Shown here: one piece after another, positions 16,901 through 24,223 of the stretch | Layout of the letters: each line of letters starts with the position of its first letter | How positions within the stretch are numbered: the first letter of the stretch is position 1 | Assembly (NCBI GenBank): GCA_903844815.1 | Contig: CAIMVD010000221.1 | Span: 1-37,284, forward strand | Length of the DNA: 37,284 nt | Direction of reading: 5' to 3' | From: an uncultured Bacteroidota bacterium | Lineage (GTDB): Bacteria; Bacteroidota; Bacteroidia; Bacteroidales; VadinHA17 | The notes under the pieces: generated by a model | What the model was told of the DNA's origin: nothing | Seen by the model: the letters and a program-made list of their open reading frames with translations, nothing else | Database searches by the model: none | Translations under genes and position numbers: made by a program

Positions 16901-18377
16901 GGCTAGCGACACTATTTTATTTTGTTATCCCGATACAATTTCATTTATTCATAACAATTCGCTCGACAGCCCTGCTGTCGATTACCTGTGGACGTTCGGA
17001 TCACAAAGCCTCACGGACCAGAGTTCGAATAGTGTAAAATATACTTTTACGAAGCCCGGAAAATATACGGCAAGTCTCAGTGTCAGAACCTTGAATGGTT
17101 GTCCGGCAAAGAGTTCCAAAAACATTTTAATTTCCGGTCCCAAAGCGGTGGTGAGTTTCAGTCCTGATAAAATTTGCTACAATGAGTCCGTCACTTTTAG
17201 TATTGATTCATTGAAGGATGTGAATTCATGGAAATTGCTGTTTGGCGATGGTAGCACTTCAACAGAAAACCCGGTATCGCACCGTTATACCTCAAGGGGA
17301 AAAATTGTTCCGGTTATCCAGTTGAATAATGCCGGATGCAATGCCATTCTTACCCTCGACACCTTATCGGTTTCAAAAGTCCAGGCCCTTTTCAATGCTC
17401 CCGACACCAGCCTTTATGTATGTTATGGGAATAAACTCAGTCTTCTCAACAATTCAATTGGTACAAATTCCTGGAGCTGGGCCATCGACAATGTTCAGAA
17501 ATCAACCTCTTTCAACCTGAATGACATCCTGTTAAGCAAAACGGGCGATTACAACATCAGACTCGTTGCCAGGGAAACAGGCGGATGCGTTGATACGCTG
17601 ATAAAGAAATACATGGTAGTTGAGAGACCGGCATTTTCTATTTCGGGCGATTCAATAGTATGTTCGGGAAAGAGTTCCGTTGCCCTTAGCGTAAATAAGA
17701 ATCCGGGCTGGACGATAAGATGGACTCCCCCAACGGGCATCAGTGATCCGGCATCCTTCTCTGTTACAGCATCCCCTTCTGATTCGACAACCTATACGGC
17801 CGTGGTGAAAGATTCATATGGCTGCACTTCAAGCCGGAACAAAAAGATAATGGTAAATCAGCCCTTTGATCTGAAAAGATCACCTCTGAGCGACACAACG
17901 ATCAATATCGGGGATAGAGTTCAGCTGGTTGTTTCAACTTCTTCTCCCGGAGTCAGCTATAGCTGGTTGTCCGGCAGCAATATTTCCTGTACCGATTGCA
18001 GTAATCCATGGGTTTCACCGGCAGCAACAACTACCTATACCGTTAAAACAAAGAACAGCTGTTTCGATTTCGTTGAAAGCTTTCTTGTTGAAGTGATACG
18101 CGATTTCTTCCTGGAAGCTCCTTCGGCATTTACTCCTAATGGAGACTCCAATAACGATCTTTTCCTGTTTGAAGAAAAGAATATTAAGAACTTTGAACTG
18201 AAGATCTACAACAGATGGGGGGAGAAGGTGTTTTCAACAAATGACCTTCACGAAGGATGGGACGGGAATGTAAATGGCCATCCGCAAAATATCGACACTT
18301 ACAAATATGCATTGAAGGCGGAAACCATTCACGGGTACAAATTCGAAAAGAAGGGTGAATTTTTATTAATCAAATGA
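13959..18377 (+). CDS. Giant PKD-repeat adhesin-like protein with type B T9SS sorting domain
   Basis: A 1472-residue exported protein built almost wholly of about 13 PKD-like repeats. Many begin with AxF-x-CxP and hold WDFG-type cores (YTWDFGQG, YKWDLGNGD, LWDFGDD, WVWDFGDKS, LWDYGDG). Nearly every repeat carries an N-terminal Cys. The C-terminal 90 residues form a classic gliding-motility-associated domain: AFTPNGDSNNDLF, IYNRWGEKVFS, then EGWDGNVNG. By family this is an SprB-like surface protein or adhesin. A second Met (13974) preceded by a purine-rich GAGAG gives a more typical signal peptide (MKIVRSKYFF, cleaved near AFG), so the start may be 15 bp downstream. It lies between two PorP/SprF genes. 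Confidence 0.88.
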   Translation: MREPRMKIVRSKYFFILLLSQVIVLRAFGITANFTFTKTSNCSPSIVMFTNNSTKGTGIIYTWDFGQGAIVTTTESSAREQVYTKSGQYLVKLRVTDGTSTDSTSSVINIFRGPAAGFSADRVNGCPPLNVTLTSTSTAGESDLANTSWDFRNGENKEGKVVQYLYNATGTFGIVLKVTDRNGCSSILESERAVIVTERPKADFAASDTFACAPPLNVTFSNLSKGSSILSYKWDLGNGDTSSDIGSSSVYTTPGSYSVKLKAVDSYGCADSLLKNQYIKIGYPKGSLKVFDGNDSLVKRSFLCSGLYRFVYSDAGLPDYSWKITENGITTTLSGRNTITYRVSGTGNIEVKVVYGKKAFCTDSISVSFAKSYIKAAFNLNDTIFCSVPSQVTLANLSQNADMISWYISDRLISNEKTASYTITENDLPEETYSQRYSHEVNAFKLPFKLVVSNGGVCFDSVINIVSIAKPVARFMPDKVSGCVPLQVSFSDSSKSVFKIDSRVYKIGNDSVVSIFNSPSLYTITKPGEYYVTEIIRSGVCADTSEVVRIVAGDKLVPDFTVLPGEVCNGGEIKLSGSVANNSLPGLWRFRSDGIFDFNLKSKPDTIISIYSDTNGFKNITLQTDYNGCLSETTKINILNIKGPAGDFSQSFSCDSSLSYRFKSVISPATSMVWNIDTATVNDLDSVDYRFPAGGNYTVKLAASDLSSNCTLTRTKIINVRQVLAGFTMSDTILCAGDTLHLDGTSSRDYISHCFNEGFLWDFGDDTPPRRSFLKGYDHIYSTKGIDTVRLFVTGDNGCTDSTKKVVKVFSPSGSFTVDKDLGCVPEMSVDFRNTSTDSTIILWVWDFGDKSSDSTNTPNLSHSYSSESQQTFYPTLTVYDAHQCYSGSSVAVELLQVDGNFQADDKAICAGQTVTFTPAESGLTSMLWDYGDGASGIENTHNYAKAGAFNVSLTATKAGCSKTVAKSEYIVAEKANASFLASDTILFCYPDTISFIHNNSLDSPAVDYLWTFGSQSLTDQSSNSVKYTFTKPGKYTASLSVRTLNGCPAKSSKNILISGPKAVVSFSPDKICYNESVTFSIDSLKDVNSWKLLFGDGSTSTENPVSHRYTSRGKIVPVIQLNNAGCNAILTLDTLSVSKVQALFNAPDTSLYVCYGNKLSLLNNSIGTNSWSWAIDNVQKSTSFNLNDILLSKTGDYNIRLVARETGGCVDTLIKKYMVVERPAFSISGDSIVCSGKSSVALSVNKNPGWTIRWTPPTGISDPASFSVTASPSDSTTYTAVVKDSYGCTSSRNKKIMVNQPFDLKRSPLSDTTINIGDRVQLVVSTSSPGVSYSWLSGSNISCTDCSNPWVSPAATTTYTVKTKNSCFDFVESFLVEVIRDFFLEAPSAFTPNGDSNNDLFLFEEKNIKNFELKIYNRWGEKVFSTNDLHEGWDGNVNGHPQNIDTYKYALKAETIHGYKFEKKGEFLLIK

Positions 18378-18416
18378 AATGGCAGCAATGTATATCAATA
18401 TTAATCAATTGAATTG

Positions 18417-19484
18417 ATGATGGCTTTTCGCAAAAATATTGTCATCAGAAAGAAAATAAGGAAGTCGCTGTTCTTACTTCAGCTCTTTGCCTTCCTTTTT
18501 TGCCATTCTTATATCCTGAATGCCCAGGATATCCATTTCACACAGTTCAATGCCACGCCCCTTCTGACGAACCCCGCAAATACAGGTATGTCGGGTGAAG
18601 ATTTCAGATTTGCGAGTATTTACAGGAATCAGTGGTCAAAGATCGGAGCTCCTTTCGAGACGTTCAGTTCTTCGCTCGACAAGAAAGTTGTCATTTCAAA
18701 TCAGTTTTTCGCCCTGGGAGGAGCAATAGTTCATGACCAGTCTTCGTCGTTCAATCTGACAGCCAATGAATTCCTGTTTTCGGTCAGTTATTCAAAAATG
18801 ATTAATAATCACCAGTTTACTTTTGGTCTGCAGCCTGGTTTTGTATCCAAATCCTATAATCTTAACGGAATAACCTTCGGTTCACAGTTTGACCAGTCGG
18901 GTTCATTGTTCAATTCGTCGCTTCCAAGCAATGAGAGCGGAATGAATGATCAGCTGAGCTACTTTGACCTGAATGCCGGGGTCTTCTGGCGCACCATGCT
19001 CGGAAAGATCATGCCTTCGGCAGGAATCTCAGTGAACCATATAAACATGCCGGTTGAAAAATTTTCAACGGCTTCGTCCGGTTCGAAACTGCCGGTGAGG
19101 CTGACAGTAAATGGAGAGGCCACTTTACCACTGACCAGCAGGTTCGATCTTAAACCTTGCTTCCTTTACAGCTTCATTCCCGGAGCGCATGAGTTTCTGC
19201 TTGGTTCTTTCGGCGATTATGCTATAAACAGCAGCGGAATCCCTGTCAAAAAACTATATGCCGTGGCCATGTTCAGGGTAAACCCTCCGCGAAATATGGA
19301 TGCCTTTATTCTTGGTGGTGGTGTGAAATTCCAGAAACTCAACCTCGGGTTCACCTATGATCTTAATATTTCATCGCTGAGCAGGGTTACAAATTTTAAT
19401 GGTGCATTTGAGATTTCGCTTGTATATACAGGAGGAAGGGATAACAGGAAGAATATAAGTCAGCCATGTTATATACTAAATTAG
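18417..19484 (+). CDS. PorP/SprF-family type IX secretion outer-membrane protein (second copy)
   Basis: About 355 residues, with a long basic N-region and a signal peptide ending LNAQ, then the hallmark block DIHFTQFNATPLLTNPANTG and YRNQWSKIGAPF. These match the PorP/SprF family even better than the first copy does. The C-terminal half is beta-rich with a KLNLGFTYDLN strand. The frame opens with TTG at 18414, but ATG codons at 18417 and 18420 follow at once, so I use the first ATG; the start lies inside a short palindrome (ATCAATT-G-AATTGAT, 18404-18418). It follows the giant PKD gene by 39 bp and precedes the PorE-like gene. Expected in the outer membrane as substrate-specific T9SS partner. 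Confidence 0.88.
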   Translation: MMAFRKNIVIRKKIRKSLFLLQLFAFLFCHSYILNAQDIHFTQFNATPLLTNPANTGMSGEDFRFASIYRNQWSKIGAPFETFSSSLDKKVVISNQFFALGGAIVHDQSSSFNLTANEFLFSVSYSKMINNHQFTFGLQPGFVSKSYNLNGITFGSQFDQSGSLFNSSLPSNESGMNDQLSYFDLNAGVFWRTMLGKIMPSAGISVNHINMPVEKFSTASSGSKLPVRLTVNGEATLPLTSRFDLKPCFLYSFIPGAHEFLLGSFGDYAINSSGIPVKKLYAVAMFRVNPPRNMDAFILGGGVKFQKLNLGFTYDLNISSLSRVTNFNGAFEISLVYTGGRDNRKNISQPCYILN

Positions 19485-19498
19485 AAAGGCCGGGTTTG

Positions 19499-21613
19499 AT
19501 GAATACCGAAAGGAGATATAGAGATTTATTTATGATTATCAGAAGCCTGATGTTTCTGATGACCTTCCTTTTTTCTGTTTTGTTTACTGGCGAAGTTTCT
19601 GCCCAGGATGCCGATTCCTTGAAAAAAATAGCAGATGATCTCAGGTCTCAGGCGATAAGGTACGACCGGAATCATGATGTTTTTAATGCAATTGTTTATT
19701 ATAGCCGGTATTTGTCTTATGAAAACAAAGACATTAAGCTGACTTCACGTCTGGCCGATCTTTATTTTGAAACAAGGGATTACGCGAAGGCTGACCAGTA
19801 TTATGACGCCGTAATCAGTCTCAGTCCGTCAAAGGATCCGGTGGCTTATTACAGGAAAGGGATGGTTTGCATGAGCCTCGGAAAATATGATGATGCGATA
19901 GCGTCGTTTGCGAAATTCAAAAAATACTACCATAAAAGGAAGGATAAGCTGAAATACAAGAGGTTATCGGCCATATATGCATTAAGTGCCGATTGGGCAA
20001 GAAAGAATTCGGGTTCTAACGGCAATATTATCATTACTCATCAGGGTGAAGTACTAAATCATCAGGATATTGATTTTTCTCCGTTCCCTGTAGATGCCAA
20101 TACGCTTATTTACGGGGCTGTATTTTCCGATGCGTCGAATCAGATCGGACCTGTGAGGCAGTTGTTCAAATCGGAAAAAACCAATGGAAAATGGAGCAGG
20201 GCTCAGCTTCTGGAAGGTGAAATTAACGACCCGGCCTTCAATACCGGCAATGCCGTCATTTCAGAAGACGGAAACCGGATGTACTTTACACGGTCACGCA
20301 AAAACTGGTTGGATAAGGATGTCAGCGAATTATTCCTGAGCCGTTATGATGGCGAAAAATGGATTAAAGCAGAGAAACTTCCGTTCCCTGTAAATAATGA
20401 AACTTATACAACCACTCAGCCTGCCCTCGGAAAAAACCTTAGAACCGGAAATGAGATATTGTATTTTGTATCGGACCGGCCCGGAGGAAAGGGAGGCATG
20501 GATATCTGGTATACCGAATATGACACTAAAACCAGTACCTACAAAAACCCTGCTGACCTGAACAATAAGGTTAATACCGTTGCAGATGAAATCTGCCCGT
20601 TCTATGATAACTCAACGCAAACATTATATTTCAGTTCTAAGGGCATGAAAACCCAGTTTGGCGGGTTTGACATCCTCAAGACAACAGGTTCACCCAGAAA
20701 GTGGACCGAAGCGGTCACTCTTCCCAGACCGGTAAACTCTTCGTATGATGATTATTACTATTCCATTCTGAAAAACAATAAGGAGGGATTCTTTACCTCC
20801 AACCGGCCCGGTTCCGCAACCCTGGATAACGGCACCTGCTGCGACGACATTTATTCTTTCAGGATCAATGAGTGCGTAAGGGTGCACTCTGTCGGTACAG
20901 TAAGATATGCAATGAACTCAGAGTTCTATAAAGCACTGAATGATAAGTATAAACTCGGTCTCACCTTCCCCGGGGACAATTCTCCGCTGGTTAATGTTCC
21001 GGTAGAACTTTACCTTTCCGATGAGACCGGAAAGGATGATATCCTTGTCTCCAAAACGTCCACCGATATCTCCGGGAACTATAGTTTTGAGCTGGACCGG
21101 GACAAAAATTACAAGGTGCTGGTCAGGAACTTCGGCTACCAGGAAAAGATGCTACCGGTTACAACAATCAATGCCGATTGCAACGATACATTACCGACAG
21201 GGATAACACTTATTAATTATCTGCCGGAAATCAACATCAAGATCAACATCTATTACGATCTTGACAAGTTTGATCTTACCGGCAAGGGGAGGCAGACAAT
21301 TAATTCGGAACTTTTACCTGTTTTTGAACTTATACCAAACGGAATAATTGAGATCGGATCACATACCGACAGCATTGGGACCGATGTTTATAATGAAAAC
21401 CTTTCTCAGAAACGGTCTGAAAGCGTTGTAAACTATCTTATTTCAAAAGGTATTTCACGCGAAAGGCTTGTAGCTAAGGGATATGGGAAGAAATTCCCGG
21501 TTGCTTCGAATACAAATTCCGACGGAACCGATAATCCGGATGGAAGGCAGCTGAACCGGAGGACCGAGATCAAAATTGTGGGAGAAATTGCAACGCCTGA
21601 TAAGCCTGAATGA
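19499..21613 (+). CDS. PorE-like TPR / WD40-like propeller / OmpA protein
   Basis: A protein of about 704 residues. In order: signal peptide (ending VSAQ), TPR repeats (about 35-150, for example GKYDDAIASFAKF), a WD40-like PD40 propeller (about 170-440, with SDRPGGKGGMDIWY, SSKGMKTQFGGFDIL and SNRPGS blades), a carboxypeptidase-regulatory-like beta domain (about 480-560) and an OmpA C-terminal peptidoglycan-binding domain (INIYYDLDKFDL, then HTDSIGTDVYNENLSQKRS). This is the architecture of PorE, a T9SS component that links the outer-membrane complex to peptidoglycan. Unlike Porphyromonas PorE no lipobox Cys is seen. I chose ATG 19499 because AAAGG precedes it by 9 nt; ATGs at 19466 (overlapping the previous gene by 19 bp) and 19532 (shortest signal peptide) are alternatives. 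Confidence 0.85.
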   Translation: MNTERRYRDLFMIIRSLMFLMTFLFSVLFTGEVSAQDADSLKKIADDLRSQAIRYDRNHDVFNAIVYYSRYLSYENKDIKLTSRLADLYFETRDYAKADQYYDAVISLSPSKDPVAYYRKGMVCMSLGKYDDAIASFAKFKKYYHKRKDKLKYKRLSAIYALSADWARKNSGSNGNIIITHQGEVLNHQDIDFSPFPVDANTLIYGAVFSDASNQIGPVRQLFKSEKTNGKWSRAQLLEGEINDPAFNTGNAVISEDGNRMYFTRSRKNWLDKDVSELFLSRYDGEKWIKAEKLPFPVNNETYTTTQPALGKNLRTGNEILYFVSDRPGGKGGMDIWYTEYDTKTSTYKNPADLNNKVNTVADEICPFYDNSTQTLYFSSKGMKTQFGGFDILKTTGSPRKWTEAVTLPRPVNSSYDDYYYSILKNNKEGFFTSNRPGSATLDNGTCCDDIYSFRINECVRVHSVGTVRYAMNSEFYKALNDKYKLGLTFPGDNSPLVNVPVELYLSDETGKDDILVSKTSTDISGNYSFELDRDKNYKVLVRNFGYQEKMLPVTTINADCNDTLPTGITLINYLPEINIKINIYYDLDKFDLTGKGRQTINSELLPVFELIPNGIIEIGSHTDSIGTDVYNENLSQKRSESVVNYLISKGISRERLVAKGYGKKFPVASNTNSDGTDNPDGRQLNRRTEIKIVGEIATPDKPE

Positions 21614-21639
21614 TATTTGAATTCTGAAAATATGAATGT

Positions 21640-22491
21640 ATGAATAGACGAAGAAGCGGTTTTCTGATTGTATTTCTTGTTTTCATCAGGTTCCTGACTT
21701 ATGGCCAGTTACCGGATGGCGTTGCTGCAACTCAGTCTTTCCTCGATACAATCAGAGTGAATTATAAAAGTGAAAATACCTTTCCTTTTGATCTGAATTC
21801 CGTAAGTATGACTGCAAATATTCCGGTAAGGGTTCATATTGTGAAGAATAAGAAAGGACTTCCCGGAGTGGTGACTACTAATTTATTGAGCAGTGTCAGC
21901 CTTGCTAACACTTATTTCAAGAATGCAGGGATCCGTTTTTTTATCGATTCGATTAATTATATCGACGATTACAATTACTCTTTTATTACTTTCAATGAAC
22001 TCACAAAAGAGCTTTTAACCAAATATAAACGCAGCAACAGGATAAACCTCTTCGTTGTTGATTCAATAAAACAGGACAATAAAAGAACTTACGGGTTTAC
22101 ATATTTCCCAAATGAGCCTGACAGCAATATTATTTATCTCGATAAGAACTATTCAACAGGTAGTTCCCTTACCGCCATGCTTGGTCATTTCATGGGATTG
22201 CTTTCCACACATGAATCTGGCGGAGGACAGAAACTTGCCGATGAGAGCAATTGTGCGGCGAGCGGTGATTTTATCTGCGATACCTGGGCTGATCCCGGCC
22301 TTCATAACCAGGTTATTGACAGCTGCCTCTATATCGGCACCATGAAAGACAACCACAGCAAATACTTCATGCCTTCGGTAGCCAATATAATGTCCGATTC
22401 TCCCGATAAATGTAAATGTATCCTGACCCCTCTCCAGTACAGAAGGATATATTATTATTATCATAAATACAGGCAATTTCTTAATTTCTAA
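21640..22491 (+). CDS. Secreted M43 (pappalysin-like) metzincin homologue with a degenerate zinc site
   Basis: A 283-residue protein with a signal peptide ending TYGQ. The fold markers of M43-type metzincins are present in order: a beta-strand with IPVRVHIV (61-68), VSLANTYFKNAGIRFFI (86-102), INLFVVDSI, an active-site-helix position (177-192), GDFICDTWADPGL (209-221; M43 proteins usually have CDTPA), a Met-turn NIMSDS (M251) and a C-terminal LTPLQYRRI helix. The zinc motif HExxHxxGxxH reads A179-M180-L-G-H183-F-M-G186-L-L-S189: the catalytic Glu and two of three His ligands are lost. It is therefore probably a non-catalytic binding protein. It is the last gene of the T9SS block, 26 bp after the PorE-like gene. 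Confidence 0.75.
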   Translation: MNRRRSGFLIVFLVFIRFLTYGQLPDGVAATQSFLDTIRVNYKSENTFPFDLNSVSMTANIPVRVHIVKNKKGLPGVVTTNLLSSVSLANTYFKNAGIRFFIDSINYIDDYNYSFITFNELTKELLTKYKRSNRINLFVVDSIKQDNKRTYGFTYFPNEPDSNIIYLDKNYSTGSSLTAMLGHFMGLLSTHESGGGQKLADESNCAASGDFICDTWADPGLHNQVIDSCLYIGTMKDNHSKYFMPSVANIMSDSPDKCKCILTPLQYRRIYYYYHKYRQFLNF

Positions 22492-22574
22492 TCCAATGGC
22501 GTTTAGTTAAGGAATATTATTACCAAACATGAAAAGAATATTTTACCACAGGGACCACTCTACTATTCTTGTGT

Positions 22575-22639
22575 TTTTACCCCCCAACCCCCCAAGGGGG
22601 GATTTAAGAACACCCCCCATGGGGGGCAGGGGGGTAAAA
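22575..22639. repeat. GC-rich cloverleaf-like inverted-repeat element
   Basis: Outer arms TTTTACCCCCC (22575-22585) and GGGGGGTAAAA (22629-22639) are perfect complements. Between them lie two further perfect palindromes, CCCCCCAAGGGGGG (22588-22601) and CCCCCCATGGGGGG (22613-22626), joined by ATTTAAGAACA. The single strand can thus fold into a closing stem with two hairpins. Both strands carry three G6 runs. It stands alone in a 215-bp intergenic region between the T9SS block and the next lipoprotein gene, and resembles the C6/G6 intergenic palindromes scattered in many Bacteroidota genomes. Confidence 0.85.
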
Positions 22640-22706
22640 TGTAGGAGTAAGAAACTGATTACCCGGGCTTAACTAAACGACATTGATTTCTAATCCCCAA
22701 ATTGCT

Positions 22707-24137
22707 ATGAAAAAAATCTTGCTCTCCTTACTGGTACTCTTATTTATTCTTACAGGCTGCAACACTTCTTCTCCAAAAAAGGCTGGTCTTTCGCATGAGG
22801 CCATGATGGCCACTTCAAGCAGGACAGAAAAGAACGGATGGATACTTATCCATATTGAAGGTACTCCTGATGTCATTGGTTATCAGCATGGTTATCTTCT
22901 TGCAGATGAGATTATAGATCTTCGTGGTGCAATTGGGGTGCTGAATGAGAGTTCTACCGGAAGAAACTGGGAATTTTACAGGAATGAATCATTCCGTCTC
23001 CTATGGGGAGGTGTCCCTGAAGAGTACAGGGAGGAATTAAATGGAATTGCTGCCGGTGTAAATGCGAAGCTTGGTGCGGGCAAAATCGACATAAAAGATA
23101 TGGTCGCAATAAACTCATTTCTTGAAATACCGGGCTATTATGTGCCCTGGCTTGAAGGACAGAAAAAAACGACTCCTCCCGAGCGATGCAGTGCCTTCGC
23201 CGCAACAGGTTCAATGACAACCGATAGGAAAATAGTTATGGCTCATAATAACTGGAGCGAGTATGTAGTTGGTGAAAGATGGAATATAATAATGGATATC
23301 GTGCCTGAAAAAGGAAACAGGATTTTCATGGATGCCCTTCCCGGATTTATCCACAGCGGCGATGATTTCAATATAAACAGTGCGGGATTGATTGTCACTG
23401 AAACCACAATATCAAACTTCAAAGGATTCGATACCCTCGGAGTGGCTGAATTTGTCAGGGCTCGCAAGGCCATTCAATATGCGTCTTCTATTGATGAGTA
23501 TGCCTCTATTATGGTAGAGAAAAATAATGGGGGATATGCTAACGACTGGCTTATCGGTGATAATAAAACCGGGGAGATTGCCCGTCTTGAGCTTGGGCTT
23601 AAGAACCATTTTCTTGAAAGGACCAGAGACGGCTATTTTGTAGGAGCCAACTTCCCTGTAAATGAAAAGCTCATGAAGGAAGAGACCTCGTTTGATCCTT
23701 CAAGCAAAGATGCCTCGGCAAATATGCGCCGTCTGAGATGGGAAGAGCTTATGAAGCAGTACAAGGGGAAAATAGATATTGAGTCGGCAAAGGCTTTTAT
23801 GGGCGATCACTATGATATGAGGCGAAACATGGAGAAAGCCGGACGCTTTTCACTTTGCGGCCACATGGATGAGGACGAGATCGGCAAAAATGAGATTAGC
23901 TGGGATGGAGCATATTTCCATGCCGGTGCAGTTCAGGCTAAAGCCACCGACAGCAACCTTGCCGCAAAAATGCAGTTCTGGGCAAGAATGGGTCATCCGT
24001 GCGGTCAGTCATTCAATGCAGGAAGTTACATTGAAAAACATCCTGAATATAATTTTCAGAAAGAATACCTCAGAGATATGCCAGGACAGGAATGGCTTCT
24101 TACCGGAATAACTACAAATCAGGCCATCGGGAAGTAA
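22707..24137 (+). CDS. Lipoprotein of the Ntn-hydrolase C45 / phospholipase B-like family
   Basis: A 476-residue lipoprotein: MKK, a hydrophobic stretch and lipobox ILTGC (C18). The enzyme part has GYQHGYLLADEI (58-69), a helical pro-region, then ERCSAFAATG with likely nucleophile C161, followed by IVMAHNNW, NSAGLIVTETT and GYANDWLIGDNKTGEIARLELG. This order is typical of C45/acyl-transferase and phospholipase B-like Ntn hydrolases, which cut themselves before a Cys to expose an N-terminal nucleophile and then hydrolyse amide or ester bonds. The substrate is unknown. The frame is open back to a TTG at 22683, but the ATG at 22707 gives the lipoprotein signal directly. If self-cleavage occurs, the lipid anchor stays on the pro-chain. 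Confidence 0.78.
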   Translation: MKKILLSLLVLLFILTGCNTSSPKKAGLSHEAMMATSSRTEKNGWILIHIEGTPDVIGYQHGYLLADEIIDLRGAIGVLNESSTGRNWEFYRNESFRLLWGGVPEEYREELNGIAAGVNAKLGAGKIDIKDMVAINSFLEIPGYYVPWLEGQKKTTPPERCSAFAATGSMTTDRKIVMAHNNWSEYVVGERWNIIMDIVPEKGNRIFMDALPGFIHSGDDFNINSAGLIVTETTISNFKGFDTLGVAEFVRARKAIQYASSIDEYASIMVEKNNGGYANDWLIGDNKTGEIARLELGLKNHFLERTRDGYFVGANFPVNEKLMKEETSFDPSSKDASANMRRLRWEELMKQYKGKIDIESAKAFMGDHYDMRRNMEKAGRFSLCGHMDEDEIGKNEISWDGAYFHAGAVQAKATDSNLAAKMQFWARMGHPCGQSFNAGSYIEKHPEYNFQKEYLRDMPGQEWLLTGITTNQAIGK

Positions 24138-24223
24138 CAAAGTATCATATAAGATGCCCTTAAAATCAGATAAGGGAAGTTTTGCAGGAGGAATTTAAAC
24201 TGAATTTGTAAAACCTCGAAGCA

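Noticed and set aside
22683-22706. Upstream TTG start of the Ntn-hydrolase lipoprotein
   Set aside because: The ATG at 22707 gives a textbook lipoprotein signal peptide; the TTG adds eight residues of no apparent use.
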